Positions 1 to 7,847 of a DNA stretch of 64,000 nucleotides are shown here, one piece after another (position 1 is the stretch's first letter; each line of letters starts with the position of its first letter). Position numbers and translations under genes: made by a program. The stretch is from NCBI GenBank assembly GCA_030041545.1, contig JASHNQ010000112.1, positions 1-64,000 on the forward strand, given 5' to 3'. Source of the DNA: a candidate division FCPU426 bacterium. GTDB taxonomy: Bacteria; Oederibacteriota; Muellerivitia; Muellerivitales; Muellerivitaceae. A model generated the notes under the pieces. That model searched no databases. It was not told where the DNA came from and saw only the letters and a program-made list of their open reading frames with translations.

Positions 1-129
1 GCCGACGACCGTTTGGACGACATCCGGGCCAAGTCGCACGACGACGAGCACTACCGCTGGTGGCTCAAAGGATCGCTGTATCACCACCAGAACATCATCC
101 CCATGCACATGCCTTCCCCGGCGGAATGA
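1..129 (+). CDS. C-terminal fragment of an unidentified protein
   Basis: The first 42 codons are open in frame 1 and end at TGA 127-129. The visible peptide is polar and aromatic-rich, with an RWWLKGS stretch and several His residues, and has no motif that I can assign. The gene starts before the window. The coordinate end is firm because the only stop in this frame is at 129, but the coding status rests on too few codons to be sure. Confidence 0.45.
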   Translation, partial: ADDRLDDIRAKSHDDEHYRWWLKGSLYHHQNIIPMHMPSPAE

Positions 130-186
130 CGTTGCCGGGACTTTGGACCGGCCCTAAACCGGTTTTTAGCGGTAAAATGAATCGTT

Positions 187-930
187 ATGGAAGCTAATCC
201 CAACGCCCACCCACGCCTACCGCGCTTGCTGGCCGGTTTATTGGCGTTCCTGCTCGCCGCCCCTCCGACCCTCTGCCTGGCCGGGGACTCCAGCCCTTCC
301 TCATTCACCTCCGACGAGAATAACTACCCCAAGCTGGTAATCGGCCCAGGGGACATGCTTTTCATCCAGGTCTACGGCGAAAATGGAACGCCCCTGGACA
401 CCGCCGCCACGATGGGAGGCAACAACCAATTACCCACCAATTACGAGGTGGACTCGGACGGGGTGATCGAATTTCCGTTCTTGGGACGGGTGAAACTGGG
501 GGGATTAACGCCGGTGGAAGCCAGCGAGAAGATCGCGGGGCTGCTTTCCAAGCCCCGCAAGGTGACGGTGTTGATCCAGGTTTCCAATACTTATTGGGTA
601 TCGGTCTTGGGCAACGTCAGCAAACCGGGGAAGTACCAGATCATGGGCCGGCCCACGATCTTGTCCGCCTTGGCCGACGCCGGAGGCCCCCTGCCGGGGT
701 CGGATTTGGGGGGCACGATCTTGCTGCACGACAGCGTGAAAAAGAAGATCGACCTGAACCAATATTTTTCAGGGGAAGGGAACATCGATACCGGGCCTTA
801 CCTCTACCCCGGCGACACCCTCATGATCCAGAAAAGCCCCTGGCCGGACCTGGGAGCCATCGCCATCGTGGCCTCCATCCTGGCCAGCGGGGCCATCATC
901 ACGGTCGAACTGAGCGAGTTGCACCACTGA
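187..930 (+). CDS. Polysaccharide export protein (Wza/SLBB family)
   Basis: The 247-residue protein probably forms the outer-membrane or periplasmic part of a capsule/exopolysaccharide export channel. It begins with a basic-hydrophobic signal segment (residues about 10-32). A Poly_export domain follows (about 50-130), starting at VIGPGDMLFIQVYGE, and then an SLBB-type domain (about 135-200) with VSVLGNVSKPGKY. A second YPGDTLMIQKS motif precedes a hydrophobic C-terminal segment (about 222-240). The Cys in the signal region lacks a good lipobox, so lipidation is uncertain. The autokinase at 1248 is the expected partner. Confidence 0.88.
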   Translation: MEANPNAHPRLPRLLAGLLAFLLAAPPTLCLAGDSSPSSFTSDENNYPKLVIGPGDMLFIQVYGENGTPLDTAATMGGNNQLPTNYEVDSDGVIEFPFLGRVKLGGLTPVEASEKIAGLLSKPRKVTVLIQVSNTYWVSVLGNVSKPGKYQIMGRPTILSALADAGGPLPGSDLGGTILLHDSVKKKIDLNQYFSGEGNIDTGPYLYPGDTLMIQKSPWPDLGAIAIVASILASGAIITVELSELHH

Positions 931-940
931 GGCAAAAACA

Positions 941-1236
941 AGTTAGGAGTGTGGAGTTAGGAATCAGGGAGGCGACTATCCCATCACAACACGTAAAAAG
1001 GAATCTTTTAAAGAAGCAAAGAATTTTTATAAACCGCCGATAACGACCGATGAACGCCGATAACGGCTTCTCATTTAAGACTTATTCAAACTTATCGGCG
1101 TCCACCGGATTTGATCGGCGGTTAAAAGCCTTCGGCTTTACGTGTCATCAAGGGATACTTACCATTGTTGAGTTTAAGGTGTTGGAATTGGAAGTGAGAA
1201 ATCAACTCCTAACTCCTCACTCCTAATTCCTAACTC
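941..1236. repeat. Long imperfect palindrome with heptamer-repeat ends
   Basis: The gap between the export gene and the autokinase folds back on itself. The left end carries heptads of the AGTTAGG type (941-968), and the right end carries the complementary AACTCCT heptads (1204-1236). Inside these, CTATCCC/GGGATAC and ACACGTAAA/TTTACGTGT pair. The core ACCGCCGATAA...GATAA (about 1031-1063) faces ATCGGCGTCC...GGCGGTTA (1092-1123). The whole unit of about 296 bp is non-coding. It could be a repeat element or a strong RNA hairpin between the two genes. Confidence 0.7.
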
Positions 1237-1247
1237 GAACTGGATGG

Positions 1248-2942
1248 ATGATGAATCCAAGTAACCTCGACAACCTAGATAACGGTTTTTCCCCCTCCAA
1301 CGGGAACGAGGAGGATTTGAACCTCAGCGAGATCCTGCGCGTGGCCATATCCCACGCCAAGTTTATTGGCATCACCGTGGCCCTTTTCCTGGCCCTGGCC
1401 CTGCTTTACGCCTTCCTCTGGCCCAAGACCTATGAGGCCGTCACCACCGTCAAGGTCCCGGACGCCTCCCAAACCGCCCAGGGCATGCTACGCCAACTCG
1501 TGCCAACCGGCAGCGGCGACCCGGTGGAAACCTACGTGGAAATTTGCCAATCCCAGTCCGTGGCCGAACAAGTTGTCCAAGCCTTGAACCTTTCGACAAA
1601 GCCCGAGTACTTGGATTTGACCGGCCAAGATATCGTGAGGAGGCTTCTTAAAAGCACCGTCAAGGTCTCCAATGTGAAGACTTCCAATATCCTTTCGATC
1701 AATGCCAAGTCTCATGACCCCAAACTGGCGGCCGACCTGGCCAATGCCTGGGCCCAAGCCTTTATTGCTGTCAACCTGGACCTTTCCCACAAGGGCGCGG
1801 AATCCAAAAGGGAATTCCTAGAGGGCCAGGCAAAGGACATGCGGCAAAGGCTGGCCAATCCCGACCTGCGCTTGAACGACGAATCCAAGGCCGACGAACT
1901 CATCTACGCCCAGCTTTTGCAGGATCTTCAGCAGGCCAATATCGAGTCCAAGGTGAACGACGCGGGCATCGTGGTGGTGGATAACGCGGTGGTTCCCGAA
2001 AAACCTGTCAGCCCTAAGAAACTACTGTCCCTTCTGCTGGCCTTCTTTCTGGGCCTGGTTGTGGGGCTCCAGGGGGCCTTCCTGCTCGAAAAGATGCAGG
2101 ACCGCGTGAAGGACGATGAAGTTTTGGCCAAGGTCGCGGGCTTGCCCAACTTCGCGGTGGTGCCCGACTTCCGGCAGGATTACCCTGCGGGCCTTACACC
2201 CCCGGGCGCCTCCGAGAAATTCAGCCCCAAGTTCCTCATCCATAATTCCGTATTCGAGCACGCCTATTACCGCGAAAGCTTCAAGGTGCTTCGCACCAAC
2301 CTCACCTTTGCCCGGGCCGACAAGCCGCTCAAGGCCATGGCCGTGCTTTCACCCGGCCCGGAGGAAGGGAAGAGCCTGGTGAACGCCAACCTGGCCATTT
2401 CCCTGGCCCAGGGCGGCAAGAAGACGCTCTTGATCGACACGGACCTGCGCAAATCCTCGGTGCGTAAAATCTTTGGCCTTGAAAACGGCATGGAAACGGG
2501 CCTCCCCCTGGCCCTGACCGGCCAGAAGCCCTGGCGGGAAATGGTGCGCCCCTCAGGCGTGGACAACCTGGACCTTTTGCCCAACACCGTGGCGCCACCC
2601 AACCCGGCCGAGCTTTTGGGCAGCGAGGCCATGAAAAAGCTCATCGGGGAAGTCGAGGCCGCCTATGACTTCGTGGTCTTCGACGGCGCGCCCATCCTGC
2701 CCGTCACGGACTCGGTGGTGCTCTCCACCCTCCTGGACGGCGTGGTGCTCATGGCCCGGTTCAACGCCACCCGCTCCTCCAACGTCCGGCGGGCCCTTGA
2801 GCAATTAAAACGGGTTGGAACCAACGTGGTAGGGACGGCCCTCAACTACGTTCCCACCAAAAAAGGCCTCTACGGTTACGGCTACGGTTATGGCTACGGC
2901 AACTACAAGTACCACGAGGACAAGGAAGCGGTGAAGAAGTGA
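1248..2942 (+). CDS. Chain-length determinant / tyrosine autokinase (Wzc-type)
   Basis: The 564-residue protein joins a Wzz chain-length domain to a BY-kinase and should control polysaccharide polymerisation and export at the inner membrane. Two membrane segments (about 38-60 and 255-278) flank a periplasmic region. The cytoplasmic kinase has Walker A SPGPEEGKSL (about 366-375), Walker A' LLIDTDLRKS (about 392) and Walker B FVVFDGAPI (about 474). The C-terminus (about 541-560) is a Tyr-Gly ladder, GLYGYGYGYGYGNYKY, which is the expected autophosphorylation cluster. A second ATG lies one codon downstream. The stop overlaps the next gene's GTG. Confidence 0.9.
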   Translation: MMNPSNLDNLDNGFSPSNGNEEDLNLSEILRVAISHAKFIGITVALFLALALLYAFLWPKTYEAVTTVKVPDASQTAQGMLRQLVPTGSGDPVETYVEICQSQSVAEQVVQALNLSTKPEYLDLTGQDIVRRLLKSTVKVSNVKTSNILSINAKSHDPKLAADLANAWAQAFIAVNLDLSHKGAESKREFLEGQAKDMRQRLANPDLRLNDESKADELIYAQLLQDLQQANIESKVNDAGIVVVDNAVVPEKPVSPKKLLSLLLAFFLGLVVGLQGAFLLEKMQDRVKDDEVLAKVAGLPNFAVVPDFRQDYPAGLTPPGASEKFSPKFLIHNSVFEHAYYRESFKVLRTNLTFARADKPLKAMAVLSPGPEEGKSLVNANLAISLAQGGKKTLLIDTDLRKSSVRKIFGLENGMETGLPLALTGQKPWREMVRPSGVDNLDLLPNTVAPPNPAELLGSEAMKKLIGEVEAAYDFVVFDGAPILPVTDSVVLSTLLDGVVLMARFNATRSSNVRRALEQLKRVGTNVVGTALNYVPTKKGLYGYGYGYGYGNYKYHEDKEAVKK

Positions 2943-3307
2943 AAAGAGCCGCTGAAAAAACCATCCGCGAAATGGCGTCCGTCATCGCCCAAAAGGTGCG
3001 ACCGGCCAAAGTGATCCTTTTCGGCTCCCACGCCCGGGGCACGGCGGGACCGTCCTCGGATGTGGATTTTTTGGTCGTGGAGAAACAGGGTTTTGGCCCC
3101 GGGCGCAGCAGGCGCGGGGAAATGGTGAGAATATCAAAATCACTATCACCTTACCGCGTTCCAACGGATATCCTCGTTTATTCCTTGGATGAGTTTGAGT
3201 ATTGGTCCGATTCCCCCAATCACGTCGTGGGACGGGCAGTCCGGGAAGGCCGGACCCTCTATGAGCGAACTGGACGGGGAACCCACAAAAAGAAGATGAA
3301 GTCATGA
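2939..3307 (+). CDS. Nucleotidyltransferase-domain protein (MNT-like)
   Basis: This 122-residue protein has the minimal nucleotidyltransferase signature GSHARG followed by SDVDFLVVE (residues about 30-46), the metal-binding core of the pol-beta-like fold. It starts at a GTG that overlaps the kinase stop (GTGA), and its TGA overlaps the ATG of the next gene, so it is translated with the polysaccharide genes. MNT proteins are often antitoxins paired with HEPN proteins, but no HEPN gene is adjacent. The substrate and role here are unknown. Confidence 0.75.
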   Translation: MKRAAEKTIREMASVIAQKVRPAKVILFGSHARGTAGPSSDVDFLVVEKQGFGPGRSRRGEMVRISKSLSPYRVPTDILVYSLDEFEYWSDSPNHVVGRAVREGRTLYERTGRGTHKKKMKS

Positions 3308-4902
3308 AAATTTTCCACCTCCAATTCATCTTCCTCAGCGCGCTGGTTTTTTCCTTTGTGTTGACCCCTCTTTTCCGCCACTTGGCCTTGCGTCTTCGCA
3401 TCGTGGACAGGCCCGGCCACCGCAAGACCCACAAGGCGCCCGTTTCCTACCTGGGCGGGCCGGCCCTCCTGCTTTCCTTCCTGCTTGCTTTTGGGCTCAC
3501 CCTATGGGTCTCCAACGGTTTGGGAGATACCTTGACCTTCCGGGGCTATACCAAGGCCCTTTTCATCCTGGGCCCAACCCTGGGCGTGGCCCTGGTGGGT
3601 CTGCTGGACGACGTGAGGAACCTTTCGGCGCGGTACAAGTTCATGGGCCAGGCGGTTTTCGCCCTTGCCTTCACCTTTTTCGGCTTCCAGTTCCAGGTCC
3701 TGCACCTTCCGGGCCTGCCGCCGGTCAGCCTGGGGCTTTTGAGCGTGCCCGTGACCGCTTTCTGGATTCTCTCGGTGGTCAACGGTTTCAACATGATCGA
3801 CGGCGTGGACGGCCTGGCGGCGGCCGCGGGCGCGGGCTCCCTGGTGCTTTTGGCCGTGGCCAGCACCTACACCGAAAACAGCCTGGAATTGCTCCTTGCC
3901 TTGGGCGCCCTGGGCGCCCTGCTGGGTTTCCTGCCCTTCAACTGGAAGCCCGCTTCCATCTACCTGGGCGACGCGGGGTCGGGAGCCATGGGCATGTTCC
4001 TGGCCTGTTCCCTGGTGGCCCTGGGGCAAGGCTATGGCCGGCCGTTACCCGACGGCGCGCCGAACTGGGGGCAGCCCTTTCTTTACCAAATCCTCACCGT
4101 GACCCTTCTGGTGGCCTACCCAGCCGCGGAAATCCTATTGTCCGTCACCCGAAGGCTCCTCAGGGGCCGGCCGGTCTGGCGGGCGGACAAGGGCCATATC
4201 CACCACCGGCTCCTCAACTTGGGCTGGCAACCCCAAGGCATTTGCCTGGCGGCCCTGGGGTTCACACTCCTTCCGGGACTGGCCGCCTTGACCACCCTGG
4301 CCAAGTACCATGGTTGGGCCGCTTTTATCCTGGTGCTTATGGGCCTCATCCTCGGCTTCGGGCTCTCCGCCCTGGGTTTCCTGGACTTCCTCAAGCCTAA
4401 TTTGATCGACCGCCTCAGGCCCCACTACCAGATCGCCCACCATTTCATCTCCATGCAGAAGATCAAGCTGACCCTGGCGGGCAGCCGGGAGGATGTATTG
4501 GCCCTGGTGGACCAGGCCTGCCAGGAGCTGGGGGTTAAAAGTTACCGGTTGATCGTCATGGCCGACGAGAAACTCCAAGGAGGGGTGGATTACACCCATA
4601 ATTTCGATCCCACGCGCCTTTCCGAATTGGAGCCCAGCCAGCGGGGACCGGTGGACCGGGTGCAACTGTCCGGCGGCCTGGGAGGGGCGGAATGGATGTT
4701 CGAACCCCAATCGGCCGAGGGGGAACTGGACGTGGAGTACCGGGTGCTTCTAAGCGAGTTCATGCGGGAGGCCCTGGAAAAGACGGCCCAACTGGGCCGC
4801 CACCAGGCCACCCTGGAGCTTCCCAGCGTGGTGGCCTTCCCCCAGCGCCACGTCAGCGGGCACCACCTGCGCAAGAGAAACCACAACGAAAAGAGCAGCT
4901 AG
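3304..4902 (+). CDS. Undecaprenyl-phosphate sugar-1-phosphate transferase (WecA/TagO family)
   Basis: This multi-pass membrane enzyme probably transfers a sugar-1-phosphate (often GlcNAc-1-P) to undecaprenyl phosphate, which starts a lipid-linked polysaccharide repeat unit. Family motifs are in order: LLDDVRNLSARYK (about 100), NGFNMIDGVDG (about 160), IYLGDAGSG (about 220) and DKGHIHHRLL (about 296). At 532 residues it is much longer than TagO/WecA (about 350). The extra C-terminal 150 residues after the last membrane segment are soluble and unassigned. The ATG overlaps the upstream TGA. Confidence 0.88.
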   Translation: MKIFHLQFIFLSALVFSFVLTPLFRHLALRLRIVDRPGHRKTHKAPVSYLGGPALLLSFLLAFGLTLWVSNGLGDTLTFRGYTKALFILGPTLGVALVGLLDDVRNLSARYKFMGQAVFALAFTFFGFQFQVLHLPGLPPVSLGLLSVPVTAFWILSVVNGFNMIDGVDGLAAAAGAGSLVLLAVASTYTENSLELLLALGALGALLGFLPFNWKPASIYLGDAGSGAMGMFLACSLVALGQGYGRPLPDGAPNWGQPFLYQILTVTLLVAYPAAEILLSVTRRLLRGRPVWRADKGHIHHRLLNLGWQPQGICLAALGFTLLPGLAALTTLAKYHGWAAFILVLMGLILGFGLSALGFLDFLKPNLIDRLRPHYQIAHHFISMQKIKLTLAGSREDVLALVDQACQELGVKSYRLIVMADEKLQGGVDYTHNFDPTRLSELEPSQRGPVDRVQLSGGLGGAEWMFEPQSAEGELDVEYRVLLSEFMREALEKTAQLGRHQATLELPSVVAFPQRHVSGHHLRKRNHNEKSS

Positions 4903-4942
4903 GGGCCACCCCCGGCCCCTGTTATTTTTCCCCCAAGGCCGC

Positions 4943-4978
4943 TTGTTTTTGGAGACAACCGGCATACAATCCTTGTAT
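4943..4978 (+). promoter_or_regulatory. Promoter with palindromic operator of the RHH/PIN pair
   Basis: A -35-like TTGTTT (4943-4948) is followed after 16 bp by a -10-like TACAAT (4965-4970). The -10 lies inside the inverted repeat ATACAA-TCC-TTGTAT (4964-4978). Ribbon-helix-helix antitoxins normally repress their own promoter through such sites, and the antitoxin starts 32 bp downstream. The site was inferred by eye. Confidence 0.5.
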
Positions 4979-5009
4979 AGGTGAAGAACGATCCTGCCGG
5001 AGGCCTTCC

Positions 5010-5255
5010 ATGAAAACTTCGACCATCAATTTGTCCATACCCCGTGACCTGCTGGAAAAAGCCGACCGGGAGGCGAAAAGGGAATCCCGGAGCCGGTCCG
5101 AATTGATGCGGGAAGCCCTCCGGAAATACCTCGAGGACCGCGCCGGTTTGGATAATCTCCTGGCCTATACCACCGCCCATGTCAGGAAGCTGGGACTCGT
5201 CCCAAGGGACGTTGAAACCGCGATCCGGGAATACCGGGCGGCGAAGAAAAGGTGA
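5010..5255 (+). CDS. Ribbon-helix-helix antitoxin (CopG/VapB-like)
   Basis: The 81-residue protein starts with a typical RHH strand, STINLSIPRDLLEKADREAK, followed by a second helix RSRSELMREALRKYLED. This makes it a DNA-binding antitoxin that should repress its own promoter and neutralise the PIN protein encoded next. I chose ATG 5010 because CCGGAGG lies just upstream and the RHH strand begins there; the same frame stays open further upstream. Its TGA overlaps the GTG start of the toxin (GTGA). Confidence 0.85.
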   Translation: MKTSTINLSIPRDLLEKADREAKRESRSRSELMREALRKYLEDRAGLDNLLAYTTAHVRKLGLVPRDVETAIREYRAAKKR

Positions 5256-5788
5256 AAAAAGTCGTTTTCGACACCAACGTCTGGGTCTCGGCCTTTGGCT
5301 TCCAAGGGCGGGTCCGCTCCATATTGGATCCCGGCCACCACGGGAAGTTTGAGGTGGCGGTATCCCCGGCCATCCTTGAGGAGGCGGCCCGGGTGTTGGG
5401 CGGGCCCAAGTTCCGGTTTCCGCCCGGGGCCGTGGCGGCAGTGGAGGGCGCAATCAGGAAACTCGCCCGCGTGGTTCGGCCCACGGAACAACTGGAGGTG
5501 GTCAAGGCTGACCCGGATGACGACCCTGTTTTGGAATGCGCCGTGGAGTCGGGCGCGGAGATCATCGTATCGGGCGACCGGCATCTGCTGGACCTTGGCG
5601 CTTTTAGGGGCATCCGTATCCTGGGCCCCGCGGAGTTTTTGGATGAGTTGGAACGGGAAGAGGGCCCTGGGACGGAAGATGTCCCCGCCGCCCGCGAGGC
5701 CCCTTCGGCCTACCGGGTTGGCCGGGCTCCCCGTACAAAGGCTGGGAAGGGCAAGCCCAAAGGGGGCAGGGGCGGGAGTAGGGATTGA
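5252..5788 (+). CDS. PIN-domain toxin, COG1569-like
   Basis: A PIN-fold ribonuclease of the putative toxin family paired with RHH antitoxins. The acidic metal-binding residues are visible in VVFDTNVWVSAFG (Asp7), ILEEAARVL (about 40), DPDDDPVLECA (about 88-98) and VSGDRHLLDLG (about 111). The fold ends near residue 135. A roughly 40-residue Pro/Gly/Lys-rich tail follows and resembles the tail of the unrelated DUF3368 toxin at 6893 (EGPG, then REAP-Ala/Ser-AY, then a basic end). Expression is coupled to the antitoxin by the 4-nt overlap. Confidence 0.85.
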   Translation: MKKVVFDTNVWVSAFGFQGRVRSILDPGHHGKFEVAVSPAILEEAARVLGGPKFRFPPGAVAAVEGAIRKLARVVRPTEQLEVVKADPDDDPVLECAVESGAEIIVSGDRHLLDLGAFRGIRILGPAEFLDELEREEGPGTEDVPAAREAPSAYRVGRAPRTKAGKGKPKGGRGGSRD

Positions 5789-5796
5789 AGGGTGGT

Positions 5797-5958
5797 TATT
5801 CTTCCAATTAACGTGACTAAATCACGCTAATTGGAAGAATAGGGGACAGTCCTTGGGGTGAATTGTTACTATTAGTAACAATTAAAATAAGGGATTTTGG
5901 GGGGTATCCTGCTATTCTTCCAATTAAGTTGCGGCCCACAATTTAATTGGAAGAATAG
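5797..5958. repeat. Three palindromes, two with TTCTTCCAATTA arms
   Basis: Two hairpins share the same arm. At 5797-5841, TATTCTTCCAATTA pairs with TAATTGGAAGAATA around an inner CGTGA/TCACG stem. At 5912-5958, CTATTCTTCCAATTAA pairs perfectly with TTAATTGGAAGAATAG over 16 bp. Between them, AATTGTTACTA-T-TAGTAACAATT (5861-5883) is a perfect 23-bp palindrome. There is no following T-run, so they look like REP-type repeats or operators for the gene at 6014. The 225-bp gap holds no credible gene. Confidence 0.75.
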
Positions 5959-6013
5959 GCGGCCTGGGTGTTTACCCGCTGAACATAGTGAATCTCAGGT
6001 TGTGGGGGACAAT

Positions 6014-6507
6014 ATGCCTCAAAATCCGTTAGCAGGGTTTCTCAAGGGCCTGTTTGGCCGCCCAACACACCCCTCCCCGCAGGCCCCCCCTATGCCGAGG
6101 CCACCAGCCGAGGCAAGAGTCTTGGGTGCATCGGAGCAAGTTGGAGGCTCCGATATCCCCCGGTCCCAGCCGACCCTCGAAACGCCCTCTTTAAATAAAA
6201 TAGTAGTACGCAGAAAGCCGTTACCCCACTCCCCACCTCCGAAGCCTACCTGAACCGCAAAAAAGGCCGGAAGAATTTCCGCGACAGTTACGCGGATGCA
6301 CGGAAGCTTTATGAGGGCATCCAGCGCAGGGGTGAGGCCTCGCCCGGGGACCTGGCCCAGGAATCGGGGATGGCCCGGAGTACCCTGGCCTACCACCTGA
6401 AACGGCTGGCCAAGTATGGCTACATTGAGCGCCTGGGCGGTGGCCGCAGCATCCGCTACCGGGCCACGGGAAAGCCCTTAGGCAGGATTGATGAAGGAAC
6501 CGTGTGA
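6014..6507 (+). pseudogene. Frameshifted winged-helix regulator
   Basis: ATG 6014 opens a frame encoding a Pro-rich N-terminus (MPQNPLAGFLKGLFGR...) that stops at 6253. The continuation is in another frame, open from 6199 to TGA 6507, and encodes a winged helix-turn-helix. Its core is DLAQESGMARSTLAYHLKRL followed by a wing YIERLGGGRSIRYRATG. The second frame has no ATG or GTG start, so the gene appears split by a frameshift between about 6199 and 6250. A truncated copy of its 3' part lies at 7586-7698. A sequencing error or a recoding event cannot be excluded. Confidence 0.6.
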
Positions 6508-6641
6508 CGCCCACACGCCGCCAGTTGCTTTTTCGTGGATAGGTCCTAACGAGGCGCTTATCCATGCCTGCCGGTCCGTTCATGACAACCGGCTGGCAAT
6601 CGCCTATAATTATCCGAATCCTTATTCCAGGGGGTTTTTAA

Positions 6642-6893
6642 GTGAGTGTTCAAGTCTCCATTTCCATACCCGATTCGGCGTTTTCCGCCCTTCACCGCAG
6701 CCCCAAGGGCTTCGCGAAAGAACTGCGCCTCGCGGCCGCGGTGAAATGGTATGAGGCCGGCATGGTTTCCCAAGCCAAGGCCGCCGAATTGGCCGGCCTG
6801 GCCCGGGCATCCTTTTTAAGGTCCTTGGCCCGCTATAAGGTCAGCCCCTTTCAATATGACGCGACCGACCTTGCCGGTGAAATGAACGATTAG
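6642..6893 (+). CDS. UPF0175-family antitoxin
   Basis: The 83-residue protein resembles UPF0175 proteins, small helical DNA-binding antitoxins. It has an N-terminal strand SVQVSISIPD and then AAAVKWYEAGMVSQAKAAELAGLARASFLRSLARY, a helix-turn-helix-like core. The start is GTG 6642. Its TAG shares one base with the GTG start of the DUF3368 toxin, as usual for this pair. The two genes sit between the broken winged-helix gene and its truncated duplicate. Confidence 0.85.
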   Translation: MSVQVSISIPDSAFSALHRSPKGFAKELRLAAAVKWYEAGMVSQAKAAELAGLARASFLRSLARYKVSPFQYDATDLAGEMND

Positions 6894-7495
6894 TGGAAAA
6901 AAGCTGGGTTCTCGACAGCTCTTGTTTGATCCTATTCGGCAAAATCCGAAGACTCGATCTCCCCGCCACCCTTCCGGGTCCTATTTACGTTCCGATGTCG
7001 GTCAAACGCGAAATTCTCGCCGAAAAACCGCCCGATTTGGCATCGACATGGCTCAAAAGAAAGGACTGCCCGGCCCAGGTGGTTCGGGCACCCGTTCCCG
7101 CGTCCGTGCGTAAATGGGCCCTGGGCCAAGGCGAATCGGAGGTACTGGCATTCGCCTTGAAACATCGGGGTTCCACGGCGGTTTTAGACGATAGGCGGGC
7201 CCGGCTTTGCGCGAAAGAACTGGGGATTACGGTCAAAGGCACGATCGGTCTCATTTTATGGCTCAAGCAGCAGGGCCGACTTTCCAGGATTGGGCCTATC
7301 TTGGAATTGTTTCCCCATTCAGGATTTCGGCTTGATCCGGGTATTTTGCGAACGGCCTTGAAACTTGCCGGTGAGGATGACGCCGAATGGAAAGAAGGCC
7401 CAGGCGTCCGGGAAGCTCCCGCGGCTTACGGAACCGGCACCGCCTCACCGAATCCCCGGCGGGCAGGCAAGCCTAAGTCCAAGAGAAAGAAGTAA
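6893..7495 (+). CDS. DUF3368 PIN-like toxin
   Basis: The 200-residue protein matches the PIN-like DUF3368 family, the usual partner of UPF0175. It has WVLDSSCLILFGKI (first Asp, residue 7), a central GQGESEVLAFAL, the DDRRARLCAKELGI acidic motif and KGTIGLILWLKQQG. It is predicted to be a metal-dependent RNase. The last 35 residues are an added basic tail starting at KEGPG with REAPAAYGTG, closely parallel to the tail of the PIN protein at 5252. The domain proper ends near residue 165. Confidence 0.85.
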   Translation: MEKSWVLDSSCLILFGKIRRLDLPATLPGPIYVPMSVKREILAEKPPDLASTWLKRKDCPAQVVRAPVPASVRKWALGQGESEVLAFALKHRGSTAVLDDRRARLCAKELGITVKGTIGLILWLKQQGRLSRIGPILELFPHSGFRLDPGILRTALKLAGEDDAEWKEGPGVREAPAAYGTGTASPNPRRAGKPKSKRKK

Positions 7496-7500
7496 AACCC

Positions 7501-7698
7501 ATGGTTCCGACCTTTTTTCATTCTGACGTCCGCATTCGACTTTCTCATGTCTCACTCCGAACTCCTAACTTTAAAGGGATTGGCTCCCTGGCCTACCACC
7601 TGAAACGGCTGGCCAAGTATGGCTACATTGAGAGGCTGGGGGGTGGCCGTAGCATCCGGTACCGGGTCACGGGAATACCTTTAGGCCAGTTAAATTAA
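7501..7698 (+). pseudogene. Truncated duplicate of the winged-helix gene
   Basis: From 7586 the sequence repeats the 3' part of the winged-helix gene at 6383-6491. It encodes LAYHLKRLAKYGYIERLGGG followed by RSIRYRVTG and stops at 7698. The upstream part of the frame (7501-7585) is unrelated and includes an ACTCCGAACTCCTAACT tract of the heptamer-repeat type. The first helices of the domain are missing, so this is a fragment. With the copy at 6383 it forms a direct repeat of about 109 bp around the toxin-antitoxin pair. Confidence 0.7.
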
Positions 7699-7742
7699 AC
7701 GGACGGTACGTCTGCCTTTAACTTTAAAGGGGGACAATTTTG

Positions 7743-7847
7743 ATGAGTGATGAAAGAGCGGAGTCTTATTTAACGGGTGTTCGAGATTTTTCAGGGAAGC
7801 GAAAAGTCGTATTAAAATCCCTGGAGGTAAATCGAGGTAATCAATGA
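7743..7847 (+). CDS. Small ORF coupled to the next gene
   Basis: A 34-codon frame starts at ATG 7743, eight bases after AAAGGGGG, and ends at TGA 7845-7847, which overlaps the ATG of the glycosidase-like gene (ATGA). The peptide (MSDERAESYLTGVRDFSGKR...) has no recognised motif. The ribosome-binding site and the stop/start overlap are the only support. It could be a leader peptide or the relic of a longer gene. Confidence 0.35.
   Translation: MSDERAESYLTGVRDFSGKRKVVLKSLEVNRGNQ

Noticed and set aside
4692-5009. Extended N-terminus of the RHH antitoxin
   Set aside because: The frame is open upstream, but that part overlaps the sugar-phosphate transferase gene, is Pro/Gly-rich, and crosses the promoter and palindrome at 4943-4978.
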